Source: Rosistilla carotiformis
GTDB lineage: Bacteria > Planctomycetota > Planctomycetia > Pirellulales > Pirellulaceae
Assembly: GCF_007753095.1 (NCBI RefSeq)
Contig: NZ_CP036348.1
Location: 5,929,411 to 5,993,410 of the forward strand
Length of the DNA stretch: 64,000 nt
Direction of reading: 5' to 3'
The position numbers were made by a program, and so were the translations under genes. Shown here piece by piece: positions 20,495 to 29,692 of the stretch. Position 1 is the stretch's first letter; every line of letters starts with the position of its first letter. Below the pieces are notes generated by a model. The model made no database searches, was not told the origin of the DNA, and saw only the letters and a list, made by a program, of their open reading frames with translations.

Positions 20495-21787
20495 ATGAAA
20501 TCATCTATCACTCGCCGCGACCTGTTGAGTGCAGGTGCGCTGGCCGCAGGCGGAATCGCCCTGCCACGATCGGCCTCCGCCGAATCCTCCCTCCCGTCGA
20601 TGATGGGCCAAGCCGAGCATGTGATCTCGATCTGGCTGGGCGGCGGCATGGGGCAGATCGACACGTTCGATCCGAAACGCAAAGGGGATCCGGCCAACCG
20701 AAAAGCGGGCGCCTATTACGACGCGACCGATACCGCCGTGCCCGACGTGCAGGTCTGCGAGCACTTGTCGCAGATGGCTCCGTTGATGGATCGCGTGACG
20801 GCGGTCCGCAGCGTGCATCATGAGATGATCGACGAACATGCCGCGGCGACCAACCGGATGCACACCGGCCGGCCGATCAGCGGAACGATCTCCTATCCGT
20901 CGATCGGATCGATCGTCGCTCACGAGCGCGGTGCGGCTAACGACATCGCTCCGCCGTACGTTCTGATCGGTTATCCGAACGTCACGCGAGGCCCCGGTTT
21001 CCTGGGAGCTCGCGACAGCTATCTCTATCTGACCGACACCAGTCGCGGACCGGCGGGACTCAGTCGCCCCGATGGGATCACGCCCGATCGCCAATCGCGC
21101 CGCGAACGCTTTTTGGCGACGCTGCAACAAAACGGTGCGGCGGCGGCACAGCAGCGACTGGCCGATTACGACGCCGCGATCCAACAGAGCTTAAAGCTGA
21201 GTGGTCCGGAATTCACGCGCGTCTTCGATCTCGATAACGAACCGGACGATCTGCGTCAGCGTTACGGAGGGGAGTTTGGGCAGCGATGTCTGCTCAGCCG
21301 CCGACTGGTCGAACGAGGCGTCCGGTTTATCGAAGTCTCTCACAACCTGAACTTCTTAAACGGGGCTGGCTGGGACGTGCACAATGCGGGCATCCTGCAG
21401 CAGCACAAACTGATCCAAGAGATGGATACCGCCGTCTCGACGTTGATCTTGGACCTGGAGCAAAAGAAGCTGCTCGATAAAACGTTGATCGTGATCACCA
21501 GCGAATTTGGCCGGCCGCCGGAGTTTGATAGCGGTGGCGGTCGCGGCCACCAAGGGCGTGCGTTTACGTGCGTCTTGGCCGGCGGCGGGCTGGCGCATCG
21601 AGGCGCCTGGGGCGAGACGGATGAACTGTCCAAGAAGATCGTCTCCGACCCGGTCGGCGTCCCCGACTTCTTCGCCACGATCTGCGCCGCCGTCGGAATC
21701 GATTGGACGAAGAATCTGTACGCCGGCGACCGCCCGGTCCCGATCACCGATCGCGGGGAACCGATCGCGAAGCTGCTGCAAAGCTAG
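20495..21787 (+). CDS. TAT-exported DUF1501 protein
   Basis: 430 aa from ATG at 20495, with GGAGAG upstream. The N-terminus [20 protein letters not shown] is a twin-arginine signal. The body matches DUF1501, a distant relative of the alkaline phosphatase/sulfatase fold: [15 protein letters not shown] at the start, [20 protein letters not shown] in the middle, and [12 protein letters not shown]...GRGHQGRAF late, carrying candidate metal ligands. It begins 13 bases after the PSD1 gene and closes the sigma-FecR-PSD1-DUF1501 operon. Its exact substrate is unknown. Confidence 0.93.
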   Translation: MKSSITRRDLLSAGALAAGGIALPRSASAESSLPSMMGQAEHVISIWLGGGMGQIDTFDPKRKGDPANRKAGAYYDATDTAVPDVQVCEHLSQMAPLMDRVTAVRSVHHEMIDEHAAATNRMHTGRPISGTISYPSIGSIVAHERGAANDIAPPYVLIGYPNVTRGPGFLGARDSYLYLTDTSRGPAGLSRPDGITPDRQSRRERFLATLQQNGAAAAQQRLADYDAAIQQSLKLSGPEFTRVFDLDNEPDDLRQRYGGEFGQRCLLSRRLVERGVRFIEVSHNLNFLNGAGWDVHNAGILQQHKLIQEMDTAVSTLILDLEQKKLLDKTLIVITSEFGRPPEFDSGGGRGHQGRAFTCVLAGGGLAHRGAWGETDELSKKIVSDPVGVPDFFATICAAVGIDWTKNLYAGDRPVPITDRGEPIAKLLQS

Positions 21788-22044
21788 CGTTTCGATTTGT
21801 AACTGCTCGATTTAGCTGCCGCCGACAAAACGTCGGCGGCTGATGTCTCTCTAAGAGACGGACATCACACCTCTGGTTGGATCGACACCTCCATCGCCCG
21901 CGTGTGTCGGCCTCCGGCCTTTGTTTTGGGGGGCTGCTGTGGACCGGAGGCTTGCACCTCCGGCAGTTATACGTAAGTCATTTTGAGTTGTCGCGACCGA
22001 ACGCTTGCCAATCTAGTGAGAAGTCTTTCGTTCGTCGCAGACCG
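21788..22044. other. Intergenic segment with hairpin, before the 272-bp repeats
   Basis: Non-coding. A perfect 9-bp stem (GCCGCCGAC / GTCGGCGGC, 21816-21838) lies just after the DUF1501 stop and may stop transcription, but it has no T-tract. At 21869-21920 lies a segment (CACCTCTGGTTGGATCGACA...) with a diverged direct copy at 22891-22942. Confidence 0.55.
21869..21921. repeat. Bracketing direct repeat, left copy
   Basis: About 52 bases beginning CACCTCTGGTTGGATCGACA and ending TGTGTCGGCCTCCGGCC. A second copy with a few mismatches is at 22891-22942. The two copies have the same orientation and enclose the 272-bp tandem repeats. Confidence 0.8.
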
Positions 22045-22860
22045 TTGCACATCGCATGCATCCGAGCCAGGGCCGCAGGCTCGACCATTTGCCTAGCCCA
22101 GGCCATCGGCCTGGGTTCTAGCGGCGATGGTTGACATGGTTGGCCTGTAGGCCCGGTCGATTGTCACCACCTACCCCGGGGCGTTGCCCCTTCGCCCGTT
22201 GTGAAATGAAACCGGGCGCCGTCGGCTGATACCCAGCCCTGCAGGCTGGGCTATGCAAATTGCTGGACGTTCGGCCCGCGCCTGGCGTGTGAGGAACGTG
22301 CCTGTCCCTTTCGCCGTTCCACATCGCATTCATCCGAGCCAGGGCCGCAGGCTCGACCATTTGCCTAGCCCAGGCCATCGGCCTGGGTTCTAGCGGCGAT
22401 GGTTGACATGGTTGGGCTGTAGGCCCGGTCGATTGTCACCACCTCCCCCGGGGCGTTGCCCCTTCGCCCGCTGTGAAATGAAACCGGGCGCCGTCGGCTG
22501 ATACCCAGCCCTGCAGGCTGGGCTATGCAAATTGCCGGACCTTCGGCCCGCGCCAGGCGTGTGAGGAATGTGCCTGTCCCTTTCGCCGTTGCCCATCGCA
22601 TTCATCCGAGTCAGGGCCGCAGGCTCGACCATTTGCCTAGCCCAGGCCATCGGCCTGGGTTCTAGCGGCGATGGTTGACATGGTTGGGCTGTAGGCCCGG
22701 TCGATTGTCACCACCTCCCCCGGGGCGTTGCCCCTTCGCCCGCTGTGAAATGAAACCGGGCGCCGTCGACTGATACCCAGCCCTGCTGGCTGGGCTATGC
22801 AAATTGCTGGACCTTCGGCCCGCGCCAGGCGTGTGAGGAATGTGCCTGTCCCTTTCGCCG
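22045..22860. repeat. Three tandem 272-bp repeats
   Basis: Units at 22045-22316, 22317-22588 and 22589-22860 have exactly the same length and differ at only a few positions. Each holds small perfect hairpins, including CCCAGGCCATCGGCCTGGG and CCCAGCCCTGCAGGCTGGG. Open frames on the minus strand in each unit are the same meaningless translation repeated. I infer a non-coding, recently amplified element; it could yield a structured RNA, but no promoter is visible. Confidence 0.92.
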
Positions 22861-23280
22861 TTGCTTTCGCCGTTGTAGAGGCGGGCACCGCACTTCTGGT
22901 TGGAGCGACACCTCCGTCGCCGGCATGTGTCGGCCTCCGGCCTAAGAACCGGATGCTAGCTTTTCTGTCGCTTGTTTCTTTTTGCGTTTGGCACGCAGGT
23001 TGCAACTGTTCTCTTTCCAGATGGCGGTTGGGGAATGTCCAAGCCGATTTGAAAAATTTACAAATCAGCTTGGTGTTTGTTTCCCAACGATTCTCGGGAC
23101 TGCAAAGCCTTGGGAATCAGACGGGTTGGTAGTCAGGCCTGTACGGGGTTTGTAACGTTTACCACCCGAACCGACATTTTTACATCGGCGTTGCGGACAC
23201 GAAGCGGTTCGCCCCCCGAGATGTGAAAACTTTTCTGCTTATCTTTTCTAACTCAATTGCTTCGATGCAAAGGAGAGGCC
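22861..23280. other. Intergenic region upstream of pgsB
   Basis: It holds the right copy of the bracketing repeat (22891-22942) and then about 300 bases of unique, more AT-rich sequence that should contain the pgsBCW promoter. No clear consensus promoter was identified. Confidence 0.5.
22891..22942. repeat. Bracketing direct repeat, right copy
   Basis: Begins CACTTCTGGTTGGAGCGACA and ends TGTGTCGGCCTCCGGCC; the same orientation as the copy at 21869. Confidence 0.8.
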
Positions 23281-24513
23281 ATGGACGGCACTCTGGTAAT
23301 GGCTGGTGGTGCGCTCGCGTTGTCTGCTGCGGGTATCGCCGAATCTTGGTGGCACAACCACAATCTGCATAAGATCCCGGTACGGATTCATGTTAATGGG
23401 ACGCGTGGGAAGTCGAGTGTTACGCGCTTAATTGCTGCGGGTTTGCGAGCTGGCGGGATTCGGACGTGTGCAAAGACAACTGGTACCGTGCCTCGGATGA
23501 TCTTCCCCGACGGCAGCGAGGCAGCGGTCTTTCGTCCCTCGCGAGCCAACGTGATCGAACAGCGACGGGTCGTCCGCGCGGCCGCTCGATTGGGAGCCGA
23601 AGCGCTTGTCGTCGAGTGCATGGCGCTGCAACCTCAACTGCAATCGCTGTGTGAATTGCAGCTGATCCAATCGACTCACGGCGTGATCACCAACGCCCGC
23701 GCCGATCACTTGGATGTGATGGGACCCGATGTTCGCGGCGTCGCTCAGGCGTTGTCCGGAACCGTGCCGGTCGGCGGAACGATGTACACCGCCGAACAGC
23801 GGCAGATACCACGCGACGTGATCGCCGCGGCGGCGAAGGATCGCGGATCGAAGATGGTTTCGATTCTGGACGACAGCGTCGCCGAAGTCACTTGGGATGA
23901 ACTGGCCGGGTTTTCTCATATCGAACATCCCGACAACCTGGCTCTCGCGCTGCGGATCTGCAGCGATCTGGGAGTCGACCGGCAGACCGCTTTGCGAGGG
24001 ATGTGGGCCGCCGACGCCGATCCGGGAGTGATGCGGCTGTATCGGATCGCCGATCCCGAGCGGGAGATGGTCTTCGTCAACGGATTTGCCGCCAACGATC
24101 CCGAATCGACCGGGCACAGCTGGAACACCTTGTTCGACCGCTACGAAAAGGTCGAACGGCGGATCGCATTGTTCAATTGCCGCGAGGATCGGATCGACCG
24201 ATCGCTGCAACTGGCCGATGCCTGTGTCCGTTGGCGCCCCGCCGACCACTACATTCTTTCGGGAACGGGGACCGAGACGTTTGCTCGCCGAGCGATCCAG
24301 AAGGGACTCTCCAAAGATCGCTTGACCTGTGCGGAGCATCAACCGGCCGCGCGGATCGTCGAATTGATGCAGGGCCAATCGGGGCGTAGCTCGATGGTCA
24401 TGGGGATGGGAAACATTGCCGGGCCAGGAATGGATCTGCTGAACTATTTTCAACACGCCCAGGATTCGGGCCGCTGCGAAACCCGTGAACCCCAGCTGCA
24501 GGAGGCCGCGTAA
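23281..24513 (+). CDS. pgsB: Poly-gamma-glutamate synthase PgsB/CapB
   Basis: 410 aa from ATG at 23281, with AAAGGAGAGG immediately upstream. A Mur-ligase-like ATP site is seen in IRIHVNGTRGKSSVTRLIA (read as VRIHVNGTRGKSSV) near residue 40, then ECMALQPQLQS and GVITNARADHLDVMG, which are typical of PgsB. A hydrophobic N-terminus may associate it with the membrane. It is the ligase that adds glutamate to the growing gamma-polyglutamate chain. Its stop codon shares a base with the pgsC start (TAATG), so the genes are coupled. Confidence 0.94.
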   Translation: MDGTLVMAGGALALSAAGIAESWWHNHNLHKIPVRIHVNGTRGKSSVTRLIAAGLRAGGIRTCAKTTGTVPRMIFPDGSEAAVFRPSRANVIEQRRVVRAAARLGAEALVVECMALQPQLQSLCELQLIQSTHGVITNARADHLDVMGPDVRGVAQALSGTVPVGGTMYTAEQRQIPRDVIAAAAKDRGSKMVSILDDSVAEVTWDELAGFSHIEHPDNLALALRICSDLGVDRQTALRGMWAADADPGVMRLYRIADPEREMVFVNGFAANDPESTGHSWNTLFDRYEKVERRIALFNCREDRIDRSLQLADACVRWRPADHYILSGTGTETFARRAIQKGLSKDRLTCAEHQPAARIVELMQGQSGRSSMVMGMGNIAGPGMDLLNYFQHAQDSGRCETREPQLQEAA

Positions 24514-24977
24514 TGGATACCACTTTGCTTGCAATTGCTATCGGCCTGGTCGTCAGTCTGGTGGTGACCGAGGTCTTCGGTTTAAGTGTCGGCGGGATGA
24601 TCGTGCCGGGATACATCGCGCTGTCGATGCACCACCCGATCGCCGTGGTGATGACGATCGTCGCGGCCCTTGTGACCTGGGGAATCATTCGCCAGGTCTC
24701 CCGGTGGGTGATCTTGTACGGCCGCCGACGCGTCGTGTTGACGATGCTGTTTGGATTTGTCGTCGGGACGATGTTCCGTCTGCTGGCGACAAGTCTGGCC
24801 GGAGTGCCGGCCGAAGATGCGATGAACCCCGTGGTGATGATCGGTTTCATCATTCCCGGCCTGATCGCGCTGTGGTTTGAACGCCAAGGCTTTATTGAAA
24901 CACTGTCCCCGATGATGTCGGCGGCGGTGTTGGTTCGTTTGACCTTGATCACCATCGGCGTGGAGAACTTCTCATGA
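24513..24977 (+). CDS. pgsC: Poly-gamma-glutamate biosynthesis membrane protein PgsC/CapC
   Basis: 154 aa, almost entirely membrane helices (LLAIAIGLVVSLVVTEVFGL, MIVPGYIALSM, VVMTIVAALVTWGII, a fourth near PVVMIGFIIPGLIALW). The GGMIVPGYIAL segment is characteristic of PgsC. It forms the membrane complex with PgsB. Overlaps both neighbours (shared base with pgsB, ATGA with pgsW). Confidence 0.93.
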   Translation: MDTTLLAIAIGLVVSLVVTEVFGLSVGGMIVPGYIALSMHHPIAVVMTIVAALVTWGIIRQVSRWVILYGRRRVVLTMLFGFVVGTMFRLLATSLAGVPAEDAMNPVVMIGFIIPGLIALWFERQGFIETLSPMMSAAVLVRLTLITIGVENFS

Positions 24978-26191
24978 ATCGGCAATCGTTCCTCAAAATG
25001 AATCCTGCGCAACCGTTCCAGGTGATGTATTGGCGTCCCAAGCAGATCTCGCGGCGATGGTTGTGGGCTGGCATGCTCGCTTCGTTGGCCGGTTTGTTCG
25101 CCGTCGAATGGTGGCCTCAGCAAGTTGCCGCTCCATCGCCTCAATTGACAGCCGCTGCCGAAAAAGCGGACGAAGCGCTCCGCCACACCAAAGATCTGCG
25201 GATCGCTCAGGGGCATCGCGCATTGCCCAAGCTGGACCCCAGTGGATCCCACCTGATCGGCCCGTCGATGTCGATGGTCACTAGCAAGCTGGGTTCTTTG
25301 GAATCGAAGCAGACCTCGATCAACCCGAACCTCGCGGCAGTGGTCGTCCGTTGGTTGGAGCAGGCGGGCGTCGAGCCGGGAGATTCGATCGCGATCGGGG
25401 CCAGCGGATCTTGGCCGGCGCTGAACATCGCCGTCTATGCCGCTGCCGAAACGCTGCAACTGAAGCCGACAATCGTGCTGTCGGTGGCATCGAGCCAATA
25501 CGGCGCAAACTCCCCCGACATGATGTGGGTCGACATGGAACGCCAGCTCCGCGATGCCGGGATTTTTCCAGAGTCCTTCGCCGCGCAGAGCGCTTCGTTG
25601 GGAGGGCTGTTCGACCGCGCGGCCGGGATGACCGAACCAACGCGTGAGATGTTGGAACTGGCTGCGACCCGCAACGGCATCCCCGTGTTGGACGTCGCCG
25701 ACATCGAAGATTCGGTCGGTCAGCGGATGGAGATCTATCAAAACGCCAGCTCCGATCAACCGTATGCCGCCTACATCAATGTTGGTGGCGGATCGGCTTC
25801 GATCGGCGGCACAACCGGGAACGCCTGTTTCAGCGCCGGCGTGCATCGATCGACGCCAAGCGATCAAGAGGTCCCCGACTGTGTCGCTTCGCGAATGCTC
25901 GCCCAAGGCGTCCCGATTGTAAACGTCGTCGATGCAAAACAGATCGCGGAGTCCTACGGATTGGCGATCGCCCCGGCAGAGATGCCCCGCGTCGGCCAGG
26001 GATCGCTCTTCAGCCACATGACGTACCGTCGCCCGTTGGCAGCGGCATTGATCTGCATGACTTGGGTTTGGATGTCGGCGACCGTCTTCCCTCGCTGGTA
26101 CCTGAGGATGACGCTTCATCTGCGCCGCGTGTTCCGACGTTCCAAGCGCACGGCCAATGCCCTGCCCAAGCAGGTGGAATGGATGGTGTAA
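24974..26191 (+). CDS. pgsW: Poly-gamma-glutamate system protein PgsW
   Basis: 405 aa starting at ATGA overlap with pgsC. One N-terminal membrane helix (RWLWAGMLASLAGLFAVEWW) and another near the C-terminus (PLAAALICMTWVWMSATVF) flank a domain with SIAIGASGSWPALNIAVYAA and YINVGGGSASIGGTTGN. It matches the PgsW type found next to pgsB-pgsC in non-Bacillus lineages, where pgsA is absent. It probably takes part in polymer export or anchoring; its reaction is not known. No pgsA, pgsE or depolymerase gene is nearby. Confidence 0.85.
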   Translation: MNRQSFLKMNPAQPFQVMYWRPKQISRRWLWAGMLASLAGLFAVEWWPQQVAAPSPQLTAAAEKADEALRHTKDLRIAQGHRALPKLDPSGSHLIGPSMSMVTSKLGSLESKQTSINPNLAAVVVRWLEQAGVEPGDSIAIGASGSWPALNIAVYAAAETLQLKPTIVLSVASSQYGANSPDMMWVDMERQLRDAGIFPESFAAQSASLGGLFDRAAGMTEPTREMLELAATRNGIPVLDVADIEDSVGQRMEIYQNASSDQPYAAYINVGGGSASIGGTTGNACFSAGVHRSTPSDQEVPDCVASRMLAQGVPIVNVVDAKQIAESYGLAIAPAEMPRVGQGSLFSHMTYRRPLAAALICMTWVWMSATVFPRWYLRMTLHLRRVFRRSKRTANALPKQVEWMV

Positions 26192-26236
26192 TCGGCGACA
26201 GAATCATCCGCCGCCGGCTCACGTCGGGTTCGCCCG

Positions 26237-26995
26237 TTAACGTGTTACAAAGCCGCCGTTGACGAACAGAATCTGACCTGTCACCCAGGCCGAACCGGGC
26301 GAGCAGAGAAAGTCGATCATGGGAACGATGTCTTGGATCGTTCCCCGTCGATTGGCGACGCTCGCTGCACTCAAATAGGCAACCGACTCCGGACTTTCTT
26401 CGCCATGGAAGAACCCGGTGTCGACCGGTCCGGGAGCGACAACGTTGACCGTGACGCCGCGCCCCCCCACTTCTTTGGCCAGGGCGCGGGTGAAGTCTTC
26501 CAACGGGGCTTTCGATCCCGCGTAGACGCCGTAAAAGCCGGTGAAGGCGCCTAGCAACGAGGTTCCCAGAGAGATGATCCTTCCGTCGTCTTCGATCTCT
26601 TTGGCCGCCTCGCGCATGACGAAGAAAGCCGCTTTTGCATTGGCGTCGAACGACCGATCGAAATCCTCGTCGGTGTATTCGACAAACGGTTTCTTGATCA
26701 CGACGCCGGCGCAATTGATAACAAAATCGACCCGGCCAAATTCGGACTTCACCTTGTCGAAGATCTGCGCGACGGTCGCCGATTCAGCGAGATCGCCCGC
26801 CACGACGATCGCCCGTCCCCCCGCATCGACGATCTGATTCGCAGCCGCCTGGGCATCTTCTTGGGAACTCGCCCCGCGATGATGGACCGCCACCGCGGCG
26901 CCACGCTGAGCCAACGATTCTGCGAACGCGCGTCCCATGTTGCGTGCCGCTCCAAAGACGATCGCGACTTTGCCATTGAGATCTGTTTCAGGCAT
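26237..26995 (-). CDS. SDR family NAD(P)-dependent oxidoreductase
   Basis: 252 aa from ATG at 26995, which has GGAG six bases upstream; an ATG at 27016 is in frame but without a site. The Rossmann start is KVAIVFGAARNMGRAFAESL (a variant TGxxxGxG), followed by FVINCAGVVIKKP, SLGTSLLGAF with the catalytic Ser, and GVYAGSKAPLEDFTRALAKE with Tyr and Lys. A classical SDR of usual length. Cofactor preference and substrate are unclear. It converges on pgsW 45 bases away. Confidence 0.92.
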   Translation of the reverse strand: MPETDLNGKVAIVFGAARNMGRAFAESLAQRGAAVAVHHRGASSQEDAQAAANQIVDAGGRAIVVAGDLAESATVAQIFDKVKSEFGRVDFVINCAGVVIKKPFVEYTDEDFDRSFDANAKAAFFVMREAAKEIEDDGRIISLGTSLLGAFTGFYGVYAGSKAPLEDFTRALAKEVGGRGVTVNVVAPGPVDTGFFHGEESPESVAYLSAASVANRRGTIQDIVPMIDFLCSPGSAWVTGQILFVNGGFVTR

Positions 26996-27016
26996 GAGAT
27001 TCTCCAAAGTTGCCAT

Positions 27017-27266
27017 TTGAGTTTCGATGTCGTGGGCTGGCTGTTGGTGTCACGAGACAAAGGTTATTGAACGGTCTGTCTCCCCCCCGGAGGCTGGGCA
27101 TCTGTGACCAATCGCCGGTGCCGATTGTAACGATTTGCGAGTGATCGTTGATATGCATCCCCCCGAAGCGGGCCTGGGAAGAGGGACCTTAGCCGCACGG
27201 CAGGAGGCTGGGGGCCCGTTCACTGACGCGAGGTTATCGAATGGTTTCCCGATTCGAAGCCGCCGG
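27017..27266. other. Intergenic region before the hairpin array
   Basis: About 250 bases upstream of the SDR gene. It should contain the SDR promoter. It merges into the first unit of the 231-bp array; no gene seen. Confidence 0.3.
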
Positions 27267-28612
27267 GGGTGCCACGGGCTATGCCCGTGCTGCATTCCCG
27301 AGGTCACGGGAGAATAAACCACCAGACATTGATAGAAGCATGGGCGAGGTTGATCGCTGAGAGACTGTCGGGAACGACAACACCGTGGGGGATGGTCCGA
27401 GTTACCCTGCCGTTGGGTCCTCGATCGAAAAGCACTGGCAGAGCCAGTGCCACCCTGCACAGCAAACAGTCTCCACCGGAGGTCCACGAATTCTACGTGT
27501 GTGCCACGGGCTGTGCCCGTGCTGCATTCCCAAAGTCACAGGAGAATGAACCACCAGACATTGATACCAGCATGGGGCGAGGTTGATGCTGAGAAGATGC
27601 CGGGATCGATACTACCGTGGGTGATGGTCCGAGTTACCATGCCGTTGGGACTTCGATCGAAAAGCACTGGCAAAGCCAGTGGCACCCTGCACAGCAAACG
27701 GCAGCAACGGAGTTTCACGAATTCTACGTGTGTGCCCCGGGCTGTGCCCGTGCTGCATTCCCAAAGTCACGGGAGAATGAACCACCAGAAATTAATACCA
27801 GCATGGGAGAGGTTGATGCTGAGAAGATGCCGGGATCGATACCACCGTGGGTGATGGTCCGAGTTACCGGGCCGTTGGGACTTCGATCGGAAAGCACTGG
27901 CAAAGCCAGTGGCACCCTGCACAGCAAACAGTCTCCACCGGAGGTCCACGAATTCTACGTGTGTGCCACGGGCTATGCCCGTGCTGCATTCCCGAATTCA
28001 CGGGAGAATGGACCACCAGACATTGATACCAGCATGGGAGAGGTTGATCGCTGAGAGACTGTCTGGAACGACAACATCCTGGGTGATGGTCCGAGTTACC
28101 GTGCCGTTGGGACTTCGATCGAAAAGCACTGGCATAGCCAGTGGCACCCTGCACAGCAAACGGCAGCAACGGAGGTTCACGAATTCTACGTGTGTGCCAC
28201 GAGGCTATGCCCGTGCTGCATTCCCGAAGCCACGGGAGAATGAACCACCAGGCATTAATACCAGCATGGGCGAGGTTGATCGCTGAGAAACTGTCGGGAA
28301 CGACAACACCTTGGGTGATGGTCCGAGTAACCGTGCCGTTGGGACTTCGATCGAAAAGCACTGGCATAGCCAGTGCCACCCTGCACAGCAAACAGTCTCC
28401 ACCGGAGGTCCACGAATTCTACGTGTGTGCCACGGGCTGTGCCCGTGCTGCATTCCCAAAGTCACAGGAGAATGAACCACCAGACATTGATACCAGCATG
28501 GGGGGAGGTTGATGCTGAGAACCTGTCGGGAACGACAACACCTTGGGTGATGGTCAGATTTACCGTGCCGTTGGGACTTCGATCGAAAAGCACTGGCAAA
28601 GCCAGTGGCACC

Positions 28613-28665
28613 CCATGTGTCGAGTGTCGGAGTCGGGGCTGAATACTCCAACACTCGACACATGG
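28613..28665. repeat. Large hairpin inside the array
   Basis: A perfect 15-bp inverted repeat, CCATGTGTCGAGTGT against ACACTCGACACATGG, with a 23-base loop. A partial copy of its right half recurs at about 28882-28899, in the next unit. Confidence 0.8.
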
Positions 28666-29003
28666 CGTGCCACGGGCTCTGCCCGTGCTCCCTTGCCAAA
28701 CCCCCAGCGATCGAATGACCAACGGTGCCAGCCATACCATCAACCAACGCGAACACGGTCGGAACCAAAGGCAAAGCCACACGGGATTAGATAACGCTCC
28801 GAGATGCAGAGCACTGGGGCTTTGATCAGAAAGCACTGGCAAAGCCAGTGGCACCCGGCATCGGAGTCGGGACTGAATACTCCAACACTCGACACATGGG
28901 GTGCCATGGGCTTTGCCCTTGCTGAATTGCCAAAGGTCCCCGAGAATGCACCAGCTATCGATAACGCCAAAGTCATGGGGGTACGCTGAACCGGGAGCAG
29001 CCG

Positions 29004-29011
29004 AAGGGACG
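29004..29011. repeat. Target-site duplication, left copy
   Basis: AAGGGACG directly before the left terminal inverted repeat; the identical octamer directly follows the right one at 34774-34781. Confidence 0.85.
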
Positions 29012-29036
29012 GGCACTGCCTGAAACTTGTGTTGCT
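29012..29036. repeat. Left terminal inverted repeat (25 bp)
   Basis: Starts GGCACTGCCTGAAACTTGTG. Exactly complementary to 34749-34773; similarity stops abruptly after 25 bases, as expected for a transposon end. Confidence 0.9.
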
Positions 29037-29086
29037 CCGACCATCACCAGTTGAACCATCAGGGCGGATTAGTTCTCTTGCAATAC

Positions 29087-29692
29087 ATGAGCAAAGAACT
29101 ATTCAGCGACCTACGCAAGCTAGCCGAAGAAACTCGCAACCGCAAGCTTGACGAAATCCGTGCAGAGTACAGCGAGACCATCGCCGAAATCGCAGCGATG
29201 GAACAAAGGCTTATCGGGAAGCCGGTAGCAACCAGGCCAAAATCCAAACGGGAAGAGAAGCTTGTCGACCTTGTGGCAGCACTCATCCCAAACGATCGGA
29301 TCGTGACCGTTGACGATGTTCAAGGTCTCATTAAGTCTGCCGATCCAGATCGCAGCCCCAACATCCAGACCATTCGCGCGACGCTCCATCGCTTGGTCAA
29401 GGAAGGCACCATTAAGAAGGTGAGCCACCCGCAAGCCGACAAGAAGGTCGGCTATTGCTTGCCGGATTTTGATGCGGGCGAGCATCGATCACTGGCTGAC
29501 TGGGCAAGGCAAGTGTTAAGTGACACAGGCGAACCGTTGACAGCGGTTGACATAATGGTGCGAATGACTGAAGCGGGGTACGAATTGCCGTGTGAGCCGA
29601 GGGCGGCGGTTGAGCATCTTGAGAGGGCGTTGCGGCAGATCCCGATGGCAGTAGAGCACGGAGAAACGTGGCGGATGTATGACATCAAGTAA
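29087..29692 (+). CDS. Passenger: coiled-coil / winged-helix DNA-binding-like protein
   Basis: 201 aa from ATG at 29087 (MSKELFSDLRKLAEETRNRK); the frame is open upstream into the inverted repeat, so an earlier start is unlikely. Residues 1-45 form a likely coiled coil. Residues about 50-125 look like a winged helix (EKLVDLVAALIPNDRIVTVD, TIRATLHRLVKEGTIKKV). A second helical domain (LADWARQVLSDTGEPLTAVD) resembles another winged helix. It probably binds DNA; the family is not recognised. Its last 8 bases overlap the end of the convergent AlbA_2 gene. Confidence 0.7.
   Translation: MSKELFSDLRKLAEETRNRKLDEIRAEYSETIAEIAAMEQRLIGKPVATRPKSKREEKLVDLVAALIPNDRIVTVDDVQGLIKSADPDRSPNIQTIRATLHRLVKEGTIKKVSHPQADKKVGYCLPDFDAGEHRSLADWARQVLSDTGEPLTAVDIMVRMTEAGYELPCEPRAAVEHLERALRQIPMAVEHGETWRMYDIK

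Larger units (their letters stand above)
27267..29011. repeat. Left part of tandem array of about 231-bp units, each with two hairpins
   Basis: Hairpin B (GCCACGGGCTATGCCCGTGC and variants) starts at 27271, 27503, 27734, 27965, 28195, 28429, 28669 and 28903. Hairpin A (GCACTGGCAAAGCCAGTGGC and variants) starts at 27432, 27664, 27894, 28126, 28358, 28590 and 28833. Spacing is 230-234 for all but the most diverged units. B to A is about 161 bases and A to the next B about 70. The A-B linker alternates between two versions (ACAGTCTCCACCGGAGGTCC and a CGGCAGCAACGGAG form). A 15-bp stem at 28613-28665 (CCATGTGTCGAGTGT and its complement) is an added palindrome in a late unit. Open frames here are repetitive shadows. 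Confidence 0.9.

Noticed and set aside
21816-21838. Terminator after DUF1501
   Set aside because: A good stem but no T-tract; kept only as a hairpin note.
22118-23005. Minus-strand open frames with near-identical products in the 272-bp repeats
   Set aside because: They follow the repeat period exactly, have no ribosome sites and no family features; they come from the repeat DNA.
27267-28960. CRISPR-like array
   Set aside because: The units are about 231 bp, the intervals are themselves conserved, and no cas gene is present.
27050-29016. Many open frames on both strands in the 231-bp array
   Set aside because: Products are repeated in register with the array and read through hairpin arms in several frames; not genes.
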